From Candidatus Nitrosopelagicus sp. (lineage in GTDB: Archaea; Thermoproteota; Nitrososphaeria; Nitrososphaerales; Nitrosopumilaceae), in contig JAOMCX010000011.1 of the NCBI GenBank assembly GCA_028345195.1, positions 1 to 41,499 on the forward strand: a stretch of 41,499 nucleotides of DNA. The letters run 5' to 3'. Numbering within the stretch: the first letter of the stretch is position 1; every line of letters starts with the position of its first letter. The notes below the pieces were generated by a model, which saw only the letters and a program-made list of their open reading frames with translations, was not told the DNA's origin and did no database searches. The position numbers were made by a program, and so were the translations under genes. Positions 24,521 through 32,912 of this stretch are shown piece by piece.

Positions 24521-25105
24521 TTATTTTAAAATGTATTTTCCTAATACATCAGTCTCGATGTTTAGTTTATCTTCAATATTTTTTGTTTTAAAATTAGTAA
24601 TTTGAATTGTATGTGGAATGAGACAAACAGAACCTAAGTCATTTTTTACATCAACAACTGTTAGACTTATTCCGTCTAAAGCAATGGAGCCTTTTTCAAC
24701 AACATACTTTTTTAAATTTTTTGGAATCTTAAACCAAATTTTTACTTCTTTTGGTTTTTTTTCTATTTTTTTAATTTGTGCAACACCATCCACATGACCT
24801 AATACAAAATGTCCTTCTAATCTTTCACCAACTTTCAAACTTCGTTCAATATTAACAATACTTCCAACCTTAAGATTTCCCAAATCTGTTTTTTTCATTG
24901 TTTCATCAATCATTTCAAATGTAGAAATATTTTTTACAATTTTTGTTGCACTAAGACATACACCATTTAATGCAACACTTTGACCAATTTTCAATCCCTT
25001 TGAATCTTTACCAAGATCAACAGATACTTTGATTGCACTACGATTTTTTGTATTTTGTTCTATTTTTTTAATTTTTCCAGTACTAGTAATTATTCCAGTA
25101 AACAT
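24521..25105 (-). CDS. ribE: Riboflavin synthase, bacterial two-domain (RibE) type
   Basis: Dismutates two lumazines into riboflavin and the pyrimidine. The 194 residues begin with the hallmark MFTGIITSTGKI and hold two lumazine-binding barrels (VALNGVCLSATKI in the first; LEGHFVLGHVDG and IALDGISLTVV in the second). Many methanogens use an unrelated archaeal riboflavin synthase (RibC, a RibH relative), so this is the bacterial form combined with archaeal upstream enzymes. A TATA element lies 17-30 bases above the ATG, and the gene ends just above ribB on the same strand. Confidence 0.95.
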   Translation of the reverse strand: MFTGIITSTGKIKKIEQNTKNRSAIKVSVDLGKDSKGLKIGQSVALNGVCLSATKIVKNISTFEMIDETMKKTDLGNLKVGSIVNIERSLKVGERLEGHFVLGHVDGVAQIKKIEKKPKEVKIWFKIPKNLKKYVVEKGSIALDGISLTVVDVKNDLGSVCLIPHTIQITNFKTKNIEDKLNIETDVLGKYILK

Positions 25106-25121
25106 ACTACATCACATATTT

Positions 25122-25135
25122 TCTGTATAAATAAT
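25122..25135 (-). promoter_or_regulatory. TATA element of the riboflavin synthase gene
   Basis: The minus strand reads CATTATTTATACAG in the 32-base gap after the CitE-like gene, centred about 24 bases above the ATG at 25105. Confidence 0.55.
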
Positions 25136-25137
25136 GT

Positions 25138-25992
25138 TTAGATAATTTCTAGTAATGTTTTAGCCCGTTTATAATGAACTTCATCAATCATTTTTCCATC
25201 AATCACGATTGCGCCTTTTCCCTTCTTTGTTGATTTTTCATATTCTTTGACCACTGATTTAGACCAAGAAATTTCTGAGGAGTTAGGATAAAATATTTTA
25301 TGAGTTATTTTAATTTGATCAGGATGAATGATGCTTTTTCCCGAATAGCCTAATTCTTTTCCAAGTTTACAATCTTTCTCTAAACCTTTTTCATCTTTAA
25401 TTTCTTGCCAAATTCCATCTATAGCTGCAACTCCTGCTGCAGCTGCTGCAACAGGTACTTTGTATCTAGAATATTTTCCACCTAAAGGATTTCCTTTTGT
25501 ATATTCAATTTGCATATCGTTCAATAAATCAAATATTCCAAATACTATAGCATCAATTCTCTTACTTGATGATGCAATTTCATAACAATTAATCACGCCT
25601 AAAGCAGATTCTATAGATGGAATTAGACGAATTTTTTTTAATTTTCTTTTCTTTTCTAAGCTTGAGATAATTTTTTCAATTTTTTTCAGTTCTTTTGCTG
25701 AATCAACTTTTGGTATTACTATGCCATCCAACCCTTTTTGAACAATTTTTTCTAAATCACTAGGAACTTTTCCAGATTGTGGTGAATTAGTTCTAACAAA
25801 GACTGATGCTTTGAAATCTTTACGCTCTTTCAATTTTTTTGCGATTAAAGTTCTAGCATTTTGTTTTTCTTTATCAGGTACAGAATCTTCTAAATCAAAA
25901 CAAACAATATCTCCAGAAAGTAATTTTGCTTTTTCTAAGAATCGTGGATTATTTCCGGGTACAAAAATTAGACTTCGAAAAAGATTTGTCAT
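25138..25992 (-). CDS. HpcH/HpaI-CitE family lyase (malyl-/citramalyl-CoA-lyase-like)
   Basis: A 284-residue CitE-like enzyme. The N-terminus RSLIFVPGNNPRFLEKA is diagnostic; FVRTNSP carries the substrate-binding Arg, IPSIESALGVINC the metal-ligand Glu, and VFGIFDLLNDM the metal-ligand Asp. Related enzymes cleave or hydrolyse malyl-CoA, citramalyl-CoA or citryl-CoA. No citrate-lyase alpha or gamma subunit is nearby, so this is a stand-alone member. It sits seven bases below an acyl-CoA-reductase-like gene, which suggests CoA-thioester metabolism. Confidence 0.8.
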   Translation of the reverse strand: MTNLFRSLIFVPGNNPRFLEKAKLLSGDIVCFDLEDSVPDKEKQNARTLIAKKLKERKDFKASVFVRTNSPQSGKVPSDLEKIVQKGLDGIVIPKVDSAKELKKIEKIISSLEKKRKLKKIRLIPSIESALGVINCYEIASSSKRIDAIVFGIFDLLNDMQIEYTKGNPLGGKYSRYKVPVAAAAAGVAAIDGIWQEIKDEKGLEKDCKLGKELGYSGKSIIHPDQIKITHKIFYPNSSEISWSKSVVKEYEKSTKKGKGAIVIDGKMIDEVHYKRAKTLLEII

Positions 25993-25999
25993 TAAATGA

Positions 26000-27076
26000 C
26001 TATGCGCCTTCAGGCTTCAAAAGGATTTTGCCGAAGAACTTACCAGATAGCATTTTTGTGTGAGCCTCTGCTGCTTGCTCAAATGTATAAACTGAGTCAA
26101 CTGCGGCTTTAATTTTTCCTTGACCCATCCAGTATAGACCTTCATCAAGTTCAGCCTTTGTTCCTTGTGTTGAACCTAGAACATTAATTCCTTTGAAAAA
26201 TATGTGTCTAAGATCGATTTTGGCATCATAGCCTGTTGTTGCGCCACATGAAACTAGAGTTGCACCATATTTGAGCAATTGTAGTTGCTTGTTAAAGTGA
26301 GTTTCACCAATATGATCAAATGATAAATCAATTCCTGGTGCTTGACCTTTTGTTTTAGCAATTTCTTTTGAAATTTTGAAGACTTGTTTACTCCAGTCTT
26401 CTTGTCTATGATCTACTGCATGATCTGCACCTAATTCAAGACATTTATCAAGTTTGTCAGGACTAGCAGTTGCTATAACATCACAGTTGTATAATTTAGC
26501 AATTTGAATTGCAAAACTTCCGACACCAGAACCACCACCCATAACAAGTACGGTTTGACCTGGAGTAATTTTTGCTCTTCCAACTAACATGTGCCATGAG
26601 GTTAAAATTGTCATGGATGCTGCTGCTGCATCTTCATATGATACTCCTTCTGGAATATGTGAAACATTAACTTCTGGTAAATGAACTTCTTCACTGTATG
26701 CACCCCATAGTGGGCCGGTTTGGAAACCCCAAACTTGTCTTCGTGTACAATCGAATTCTCTTCCACTTGTACAAGCACTACAAACTCTACATGCTAAATT
26801 AGAATGAGAAACAACTCTATCACCAACTTTGAAACCTTTTACATCTTCACCAACTGCAATAACATCTCCTGCAACATCAGAACCGGAAACGTGTGGTAGA
26901 GGAATTGCGATTGGAACACCTCTCATTCCCCAAATATCATTATAGTTTAGAGCAGATGCTTTATTTGTAAAAACTACCTCATCTGGTTTTGGCTTTGGTG
27001 AATCAATGTCTTCGACCTTGAGGATTTTTGCATAATCGTCATCAGGTGCGTATTCACGATAAACAACTGCTTTCAT
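26000..27076 (-). CDS. MDR-family zinc-type dehydrogenase, acryloyl-/crotonyl-CoA-reductase-like (paralogue 2)
   Basis: A 358-residue close relative of the 11806-12879 protein: ALNYNDIWGMRG, PHVSGSDVAGDV, the four-Cys lobe CRVCSACTSGREFDC, WGFQTGPLWGAYSE, the nucleotide-binding VMGGGSGVGSFAIQIAK and DLRHIFFKGINVLGSTQGT are shared almost unchanged. Differences cluster in the N-terminal 35 residues and the C-terminus. Its place before a CitE-like lyase and the general family favour a CoA-ester reductase, possibly acryloyl-CoA reductase of the HP/HB cycle. Which paralogue fills that step cannot be told from sequence. Confidence 0.75.
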   Translation of the reverse strand: MKAVVYREYAPDDDYAKILKVEDIDSPKPKPDEVVFTNKASALNYNDIWGMRGVPIAIPLPHVSGSDVAGDVIAVGEDVKGFKVGDRVVSHSNLACRVCSACTSGREFDCTRRQVWGFQTGPLWGAYSEEVHLPEVNVSHIPEGVSYEDAAAASMTILTSWHMLVGRAKITPGQTVLVMGGGSGVGSFAIQIAKLYNCDVIATASPDKLDKCLELGADHAVDHRQEDWSKQVFKISKEIAKTKGQAPGIDLSFDHIGETHFNKQLQLLKYGATLVSCGATTGYDAKIDLRHIFFKGINVLGSTQGTKAELDEGLYWMGQGKIKAAVDSVYTFEQAAEAHTKMLSGKFFGKILLKPEGA

Positions 27077-27116
27077 AACTTCAGCCTGATTTACCCCTAA
27101 TTATATTTTTTTGAGA

Positions 27117-27395
27117 TCAGATTCTATTGATTTTAAAATCTTTTTTTGGTTGTTGAGCAGATAGAAGAATTTGTTTTAATTGATCGTCTGTGATTTGACC
27201 AGGAGATCTACCTTGACTAGCAAGACCTAACAGATAATTTTCAACCATATTTGCTAGATCAGGTTTAACCATTTTGACATTATTTAATCTCAATCTAGCT
27301 TCAGAACTTAGAATTTGTTTTAGTAGCATGTCTTTTTGTGCATTAACTTGATCCTCGTTTGGTTGATTATTTGGATCAGGTGCTGGTTCACTCAT
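27117..27395 (-). CDS. PDCD5/TFAR19-family DNA-binding protein
   Basis: A 92-residue helical protein: a flexible acidic N-terminus (MSEPAPDPNNQPNEDQ) is followed by the conserved core LLKQILSSEARLRLNNVKMV and ITDDQLKQILL. The family is found in archaea and eukaryotes; archaeal members bind DNA in vitro. I chose the ATG at 27393-27395. A GTG at 27402-27404 would add three residues and overlap the eS19 stop. It follows eS19 directly, a linkage common in archaea. Confidence 0.9.
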   Translation of the reverse strand: MSEPAPDPNNQPNEDQVNAQKDMLLKQILSSEARLRLNNVKMVKPDLANMVENYLLGLASQGRSPGQITDDQLKQILLSAQQPKKDFKINRI

Positions 27396-27403
27396 TTCTA
27401 ACA

Positions 27404-27859
27404 CTAAGAATAAATTTTTAGTTTTGGAGTTGTTTGAATTAATTCTGCTAAAATTTCAGTTGCAAGTTTATCTAACTTTTGCATTCCTTGACGGCTAACA
27501 ACTCTACCTTTTTTTTCTACTTGTTCAAGATAGCCCAATTTTTCTAATCCGTGAATTGCATTTCTAACTATTGCACCACTAGCATCTCTATGATGACGTG
27601 CACCATAATACATTTTACGTTTACCGTCACCGTAAATTGTTCTAAGATCATTTACAGTGAGAGGACCATGAAGGTATATTTTTCTCATTATTGATGCACA
27701 TCTAGTATACCACCAATCAGGTTGTTGTGGAGGTTTATCTGCATGTGATCCAGTTTTGACAAAAGATGACCAAACAGGTGCAGGAATCTCTTCATTTTTC
27801 AATATCTCAGTAAGTCTTGAGATAAATTCCTGCTGCGGTACATCGTAAACTTTAGCCAT
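27404..27859 (-). CDS. rps19e: Small-subunit ribosomal protein eS19 (S19e)
   Basis: A 151-residue protein of the 30S head. Diagnostic stretches are VYDVPQQEFISRLTEILK near the start, PDWWYTRCASIMRKIYLHGP in the middle and VRNAIHGLEKLGYLEQVEKK GR toward the end, forming the winged-helix fold of eS19. The ATG is clear. The PDCD5-family gene follows immediately, and an RNase P protein gene precedes it by 30 bases, giving a translation and RNA-processing cluster. Confidence 0.97.
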   Translation of the reverse strand: MAKVYDVPQQEFISRLTEILKNEEIPAPVWSSFVKTGSHADKPPQQPDWWYTRCASIMRKIYLHGPLTVNDLRTIYGDGKRKMYYGARHHRDASGAIVRNAIHGLEKLGYLEQVEKKGRVVSRQGMQKLDKLATEILAELIQTTPKLKIYS

Positions 27860-27889
27860 TGCAAAAAATCTCGATAATCGTCTTATAAA

Positions 27890-28189
27890 TCATTGAGAAA
27901 TAATCTTCCGATATGTGTGGTTACAGTATGAACATGTTATTCGTATAGACTTTGGTTTTGAGCCAAGACGAATTTTCGATGCGATCCCAGGAGCTATGAA
28001 TTGTTTACATTTTTTACAAAAACTTGAACTAATTTCAAATGGCATCTTAATCTTAAATTTCAAGCTAATCTTTCTAGCAATTTCAGCCTGTCTTTGAGCT
28101 AACCCAGGATTATTTTTTGCATTTGATAATGCATTGTTAAATAGAATTTCCATACGTTTTATCGCTATCTGTTTTTTCGAGTTTTTCAT
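27890..28189 (-). CDS. rnp4: RNase P protein component 4 (Rpp21/Rpr2 family)
   Basis: Zinc-ribbon subunit of archaeal RNase P, which with Rpp29 supports 5' processing of tRNA. The 99 residues have two N-terminal helices (AIKRMEILFNNALSNAKNNP, then AQRQAEIARKISLKFKIKMP) and a zinc ribbon with ligands CKKC and CSYC around basic loops (GIASKIRLGSKPKSIRI). A tRNA gene lies 41 bases upstream on the same strand, a fitting neighbour. Confidence 0.92.
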   Translation of the reverse strand: MKNSKKQIAIKRMEILFNNALSNAKNNPGLAQRQAEIARKISLKFKIKMPFEISSSFCKKCKQFIAPGIASKIRLGSKPKSIRITCSYCNHTYRKIISQ

Positions 28190-28229
28190 AGTGTAATGTA
28201 TTAGAATTATTTAGAAATAAATCAATAGA

Positions 28230-28303
28230 TGCAGTCAGCGGGATTCGAACCCGCGTCACAGGGTTGGAAACCCCGAATACTAACCAGGCTATACTATGAC
28301 TGC
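28230..28303 (-). tRNA. tRNA-Gly (anticodon TCC)
   Basis: Full cloverleaf on the minus strand: acceptor GCAGTCA/TGACTGC with discriminator A; D-arm with GG in the loop (GTAT...GGTTA...GTAT); anticodon stem CGGGG/CCCTG with loop TTTCCAA; T-arm GCGGG-TTCGAAT-CCCGC. The variable region is short, excluding Ser and Leu. No intron is present and CCA is not encoded. A TATA-like element lies about 28 bases upstream, inside the end of nep1. Confidence 0.95.
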
Positions 28304-28323
28304 ATAAGGATTAAAAAAAAATT

Positions 28324-28335
28324 ACCTAAATAAAA
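28324..28335 (-). promoter_or_regulatory. TATA-like element of tRNA-Gly
   Basis: The minus strand reads TTTTTATTTAGG about 21-32 bases above the tRNA 5' end. It overlaps the last codons of nep1, so the tRNA promoter lies partly within the upstream coding sequence. Confidence 0.45.
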
Positions 28336-28994
28336 ATGGTTTTTTCGTATTCATAGACAAGTCTACTTGCTACAAGATGTGCTTCTAAAGAAGAATCATG
28401 AATTGAAAATGCTCTTTCAATTATTTTTTGATTTTCTTCATTAAAATGCCCTTTTTGAAATCCACCTATTAAGATGCATGAATTTTCTTTAGTTTGATGA
28501 ATTAATTTTTCAAAAGTGGTCTTTTGGCCTTCAGTTGTTAGTGCAATTACCTCATCAGGTTTAATTTTAGATATTAATTTAGATAGAGAAGAATTTTCCA
28601 TTTCCATTAAAATTTCAGTTTCCGATTCAATTTTTTTAGTAAGAAACAATTTTTCCATTAATCCTTGAAATCGGTGATATGATTTTGGTAAACGGGTATT
28701 ATTATTTATTGAAATAATTTCATTATTTACAGTATGAACAAATAATTTAATTTTATTTTCATAAAATGCAGGAGATGTACAAATTGATAATAATGTTAAA
28801 TGTACGATATCTGGCCTTCCACGCTTAATTTCATTTTTTAATCCTTTCATAGCTCCAAAATGCCAAGAATTATCTAACAAAGTATTTGAAATTATTTTTC
28901 TGAATTTTTTTGAATATGCCAACACAGATTGATGGTGAGATAACTCTGGAGGAATTAATTCAAGTGATGATTCTGCTAAAATTATAGTAAGCAT
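28326..28994 (-). CDS. nep1: 16S rRNA pseudouridine N1-methyltransferase Nep1/Emg1
   Basis: SPOUT-class enzyme that methylates a pseudouridine in the small-subunit rRNA and helps 30S assembly. The 222 residues include LTIILAESSLELIP, the family motif RGRPDIVHLTLLSICTSPAF and the knot region CILIGGFQKGHFN, with a final substrate-binding helix (SSLEAHLVASRLVYEYE). The start lies four bases after the stop of the exported glycosidase-like gene, so the two may share a transcript although their roles look unrelated. Confidence 0.94.
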   Translation of the reverse strand: MLTIILAESSLELIPPELSHHQSVLAYSKKFRKIISNTLLDNSWHFGAMKGLKNEIKRGRPDIVHLTLLSICTSPAFYENKIKLFVHTVNNEIISINNNTRLPKSYHRFQGLMEKLFLTKKIESETEILMEMENSSLSKLISKIKPDEVIALTTEGQKTTFEKLIHQTKENSCILIGGFQKGHFNEENQKIIERAFSIHDSSLEAHLVASRLVYEYEKTIFI

Positions 28995-28998
28995 TTCA

Positions 28999-30123
28999 TC
29001 ATTTAGGAATATTTATTTTTAATTGTGTCCATGAAGGTTTTTCATTTTGATTTGTGTCAATTAGACCGGAATTACAAACGTATTCGTCTACTCGTTCAAG
29101 ACGAAATGAGTTACTACTAAAACCAGAACCATCTATGGATTGAATATCTTGAGAAACACAACTTCCCTTGGGTTTATCAAATAATCTGGATATTGTAAAG
29201 AATTCTATTTTAGATTCATTTTCTTCAAAAAAGTTTAAACTTGATTTAACAAAGTCTGCTTGATCATCATTATTTCCATTCACAAAATCTGATGTACTCC
29301 AGCTAACTTCAAAAAATGCTATTGGATAAGAAGGGAATATTTCAATAGATTGTTTTAGATCATCTATAGCTTCTTCTGGAGTTCGATTTATGTCTCCAAC
29401 AGTATCAGTAGGTTTGTATGAAAGAGCTATAAAATCACCCATCTCTAATTTTGGTGTCAATTCAAATGAACCACCAGGTTCCATCCCTTTGTTTAAAATA
29501 TTTTCAAGTGACATACTATTTCCAATTTTTACATCAGGATGTTTTGATTTAATTTCTGAATAAACGTCATCAAAAAATTCAATATATGTTGGGATAGAAC
29601 CACTCGCTCTTTGAAAATGATAGTCTACATCTCCGGCAAATATTACATAATCTATGTTTTCATATCTAGTAAGAATTGAATCCAATATACGAATTGTTTC
29701 ATCTTCCAACGTTTCTCCTAATGCTTGGTTACCCATCCATGATGGAAATGGACCTAATCTATCAGCGTTGATTACCGAAAAGAAAAGAGTTGTTTTGAAA
29801 TTATATTTTTCATTTAATTTCATCATAATATCAGTAACACGCCAATCAAAATTTCCTTTTTCAGGTTCAAGCTGATTCCAATGTACATACAAATTTGTTC
29901 TTCCAGCTCCAGATGTTGATGCAACTTTGTATGCTTCTTCTATATCATCTATGCTTTTTGGAGGATTAATTGTGTTAATGACTAAACTAATTTTTTCGTT
30001 TTGGGAAATTGATTGATTTGGAAATGAATTGGTGTCAACTGAATCACTTTTTGTTAAAAAATAAGCAGATGCCCCACCTATCGCAACAACCAAGATTACA
30101 ATTCCAATGATTTTACTATTCAA
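28999..30123 (-). CDS. Exported or membrane-anchored protein with a glycosidase-like barrel
   Basis: A 374-residue protein from a TTG start (30121-30123). Residues about 4-22 (KIIGIVILVVAIGGASAYF) form a signal anchor, then a Ser/Asn-rich linker. The rest suggests a GH-A clan (beta/alpha)8 barrel: YVHWNQLEPEKGNFDW resembles the N-terminal part of GH5/GH42-like enzymes, with alternating strands such as KTTLFFSVINAD, IDYVIFAGDVDYHF and YPIAFFEVSW, the last placing a Glu where retaining glycosidases keep the nucleophile. The expected NE acid/base pair is not evident; GDVDYHF occupies that position, so activity is uncertain. Two Cys in the C-terminal region could form a disulfide outside the cell. 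Confidence 0.7.
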   Translation of the reverse strand: MNSKIIGIVILVVAIGGASAYFLTKSDSVDTNSFPNQSISQNEKISLVINTINPPKSIDDIEEAYKVASTSGAGRTNLYVHWNQLEPEKGNFDWRVTDIMMKLNEKYNFKTTLFFSVINADRLGPFPSWMGNQALGETLEDETIRILDSILTRYENIDYVIFAGDVDYHFQRASGSIPTYIEFFDDVYSEIKSKHPDVKIGNSMSLENILNKGMEPGGSFELTPKLEMGDFIALSYKPTDTVGDINRTPEEAIDDLKQSIEIFPSYPIAFFEVSWSTSDFVNGNNDDQADFVKSSLNFFEENESKIEFFTISRLFDKPKGSCVSQDIQSIDGSGFSSNSFRLERVDEYVCNSGLIDTNQNEKPSWTQLKINIPK

Positions 30124-30166
30124 TATGTTCTGAAACTGGTTTGTATTCTAAAATGTTGTTATTTTA

Positions 30167-32821
30167 TTATCCAGATGTACAACCACTATATCCACATTCA
30201 ATACAGATGTGGCATCCTTCAGTTAAAACAAGTGTATTTTTACAAGTTGGACACAATTTTTCTTCAATATCAGGCTCTGCTACAACACGGTTTTCATGTG
30301 GAATTTCTTGTGGAGGTGTCACTTTGAGTGCTTCATTGATTTGTTTTAGGATGTATGGATTTTTTATGTTATTTGTAATGTAGTCATGTAAATAATCAGT
30401 TGCTGTAACTTCAAAGGTTTTTTGAGAGTTTTCACCAGTCATATGAAGAACTTGTTTATGTCTTGAACCATCACGATAAACTGTAATTCCTTTGAGACCT
30501 AATTCATGTGCTAATAGATATGCTGCTTTAACATCTTCTGCAGATACATCATTTGGCATATTGATTGTTTTTGCAATTGCATTTCCAATCCAGTCTTGCC
30601 ATACTGCTTGAGCCATTAGATGATCAGTCCAGTGTATATCCATAGCCGTGACAAAGATATTTTGAATCCATTCTGGAATTTCATCAATTCCTTTAACCGA
30701 GCCATAATTATCAGCGACTTTTGCTAACAATTCCTCACTGTAAAGACCGTTTTCTCTTAGAACTTCTTCAAATATTTTATTTGTGTAGAAGAATCTTCCA
30801 ACTGTAACGCGTTTTTCAAATACAAGAGCAAATGTTGGTTCCATTCCATTTGAACAATCTGCTAACATCGATAATGTTCCGGTTGGTGCAACAGTTGTTG
30901 TAAGAACATGTCTAACTCCATGTTTCTGAATTTTTGAAATTAGAGCGTCCCAATCATAATAATGTCGTTGTTTTGGTTTTTCGTAATAGCCAGCAATTGG
31001 GATTTTACCTTCAGGATATTCTGTCTTTGAACAAAGTGGGAATGCTCCACGAGATTGTGCCAAAGCAACACTTTCTTCCATCGAGTAATAGGATAAGGCT
31101 TCGGATAGTTTGCCCATAAACTCGTAACCCTCTTTAGAATTGTATGGAATTCTTAATTTGTATAATAAATCTGCAACACCCATTACACCAAGACCAATTC
31201 TTCGTGATTCTTTTGATGCAACATTAATCTCTGGAACTGGATAATGATTCACATCAATTACATTATCTAGGAAACGAGTTGTTTTTCTAACAATTTCTTC
31301 ATATTTTTGCCAATCAAATTCGTATTGACCATCTGCAGTTCTTTTAGTGAGATTTGCTAAATTAATAGATCCTAAATTGCAAGATTCGTAAGGATACAAA
31401 CTTTGTTCACCGCATGGGTTTGTTGCGCGTAACGGTCCACCACGTGCTTTAGCAAATACATTATACTTGTTAATTAAATCAAAGAAAATTAAACCGGGTT
31501 CTGCACTTTTCCATGCAGACGTTGCAATAAGATCAATTAGATGGTGTGCATTGATTTCACGCACAGGACTGTCATCTCTAGTACTTCGAAGTGTATATGC
31601 ACCGTCGTCACTATCTACAAGTGCACTCCAAAAGTCACCCCAAATACCAACACTGACATTAAAGTTCTCTAGAACACCAGGTTCTGTTTTGTTAGTAATG
31701 AATTTCTCAATATCTGGATGGGATACATCCATAATTCCCATGTTTGCACCTCTTCTTTTTCCTCCTTGTTTAATGACATCAGTTACAGTATTGATAATAT
31801 TCATGAATGATACAGGTCCGGAAGCAACTCCAGATGTTGATGCAACAATATCGCCTTCTTCTCTTAGTTCTGAATAATTTATTCCAACACCGCCACCGGA
31901 TTTAAAAATTAATGCTGCATCAGAAGTAGTTTTCATAATTTTACCCATGTCATCAGGCATTCCTAATACAAAACATGCTGACAATTGTCCAAGACGTCCA
32001 CCAGCATTCATCATAGTTGGTGAATTTGGTAAAAATACTTGGTTAACCATTAGATCAAAGTATTCTGTGATTCTTGCACCATAATCAGTAAATTCTTTTG
32101 CTGCAAGTTTTGTTAACAGATCTTTAAAGCTAATCTTCGCTTGTCCTTTTTGTGCAATGTCGATATAGCCATTTACTAAACCTCTAAAATGATATTGATT
32201 AAGATAATATTCATCGATTTTAAATTTGTAGTTGAATTGATCTAATTTTGTAAGATATTCTTTTGCCTCTTCAATATTTTGTGGCGTATTTCCTGCTTGG
32301 TTGAATATGGAAGAATCATGTAAAAGGTCACCAATTGTAATTAAAACTGCAACTCTTTCAAATAATTGAGTTGGACTTTCGGTAATTTCATTTTTATTAT
32401 TTCTGAATAGATATCTAGATGCTAATACTCTCAGACAGTTAAGATCAAATTCTTTTGAAACAGGATCCAGAACTTTAGTATTAAGAACCTTCATTTTCTC
32501 ATCACGAATCTTTCGTCTTTCATGTCTATACAAGATATATGATTTTGCGATTTCACTGTGTCCTTGCTCTATCAAAGTGGATTCCACCATATCCTGTATG
32601 TCTTCTACGCTAGGTGGATTTTCAGTACCAAACCCTTGAGATGATAATTTACCTAAAACTCCATTTGTTAAGTTTTGTGCAAGGTCACGATCGCCTTCGC
32701 TTGTTGCAAGTAATGCTTTATAGATCGCGTTTGTGATTTTATCCTGATCAAACTTTGTTGTGTCTCCATTTCTCTTTCGAATTTCTGCGAAAGATGACTC
32801 TATCTGTGAATTTTCAACCAA
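30167..32821 (-). CDS. nrdJ: Adenosylcobalamin-dependent (class II) ribonucleotide reductase NrdJ
   Basis: Makes deoxyribonucleotides using adenosylcobalamin as radical source. The 884 residues start with an ATP-cone (RKRNGDTTKFDQDKITNAIY), giving allosteric activity control. The catalytic barrel has LSACFVLGMPDDM, FKSGGGVGINYSELR, GKRRGANMGIMDVSHPDI, NPCGEQSLYPYESCNLGSIN with the N-x-C-x-E active site, and TTTVAPTGTLSMLADCSNGM. A zinc-ribbon-like tail (CPTCKNTLVLTEGCHICIECG) ends it. No NrdB partner is present, as expected for class II. The start is a TTG about 23 bases below a TATA-like TTTAAC; no in-frame ATG is close. Confidence 0.97.
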   Translation of the reverse strand: MVENSQIESSFAEIRKRNGDTTKFDQDKITNAIYKALLATSEGDRDLAQNLTNGVLGKLSSQGFGTENPPSVEDIQDMVESTLIEQGHSEIAKSYILYRHERRKIRDEKMKVLNTKVLDPVSKEFDLNCLRVLASRYLFRNNKNEITESPTQLFERVAVLITIGDLLHDSSIFNQAGNTPQNIEEAKEYLTKLDQFNYKFKIDEYYLNQYHFRGLVNGYIDIAQKGQAKISFKDLLTKLAAKEFTDYGARITEYFDLMVNQVFLPNSPTMMNAGGRLGQLSACFVLGMPDDMGKIMKTTSDAALIFKSGGGVGINYSELREEGDIVASTSGVASGPVSFMNIINTVTDVIKQGGKRRGANMGIMDVSHPDIEKFITNKTEPGVLENFNVSVGIWGDFWSALVDSDDGAYTLRSTRDDSPVREINAHHLIDLIATSAWKSAEPGLIFFDLINKYNVFAKARGGPLRATNPCGEQSLYPYESCNLGSINLANLTKRTADGQYEFDWQKYEEIVRKTTRFLDNVIDVNHYPVPEINVASKESRRIGLGVMGVADLLYKLRIPYNSKEGYEFMGKLSEALSYYSMEESVALAQSRGAFPLCSKTEYPEGKIPIAGYYEKPKQRHYYDWDALISKIQKHGVRHVLTTTVAPTGTLSMLADCSNGMEPTFALVFEKRVTVGRFFYTNKIFEEVLRENGLYSEELLAKVADNYGSVKGIDEIPEWIQNIFVTAMDIHWTDHLMAQAVWQDWIGNAIAKTINMPNDVSAEDVKAAYLLAHELGLKGITVYRDGSRHKQVLHMTGENSQKTFEVTATDYLHDYITNNIKNPYILKQINEALKVTPPQEIPHENRVVAEPDIEEKLCPTCKNTLVLTEGCHICIECGYSGCTSG

Positions 32822-32840
32822 TTATAATCCCCAAGTACAT

Positions 32841-32847
32841 GTTAAAC
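32841..32847 (-). promoter_or_regulatory. TATA-like element of nrdJ
   Basis: The minus strand reads GTTTAAC, centred about 23 bases above the TTG start. The match is modest. Between it and the TTG lies ACTTGGGGATTATAA, whose GGGGAT could also act as a weak ribosome-binding site. Confidence 0.35.
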
Positions 32848-32912
32848 TGATGAGCTAAAAAACTCTTTGGCAATTATTTTTCTAACAATGGGTAAATTAA
32901 TTTCACAACGGT

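Noticed and set aside
31467-31877. A 136-codon plus-strand frame inside nrdJ
   Set aside because: Antisense to the most conserved part of the reductase; an open shadow frame.
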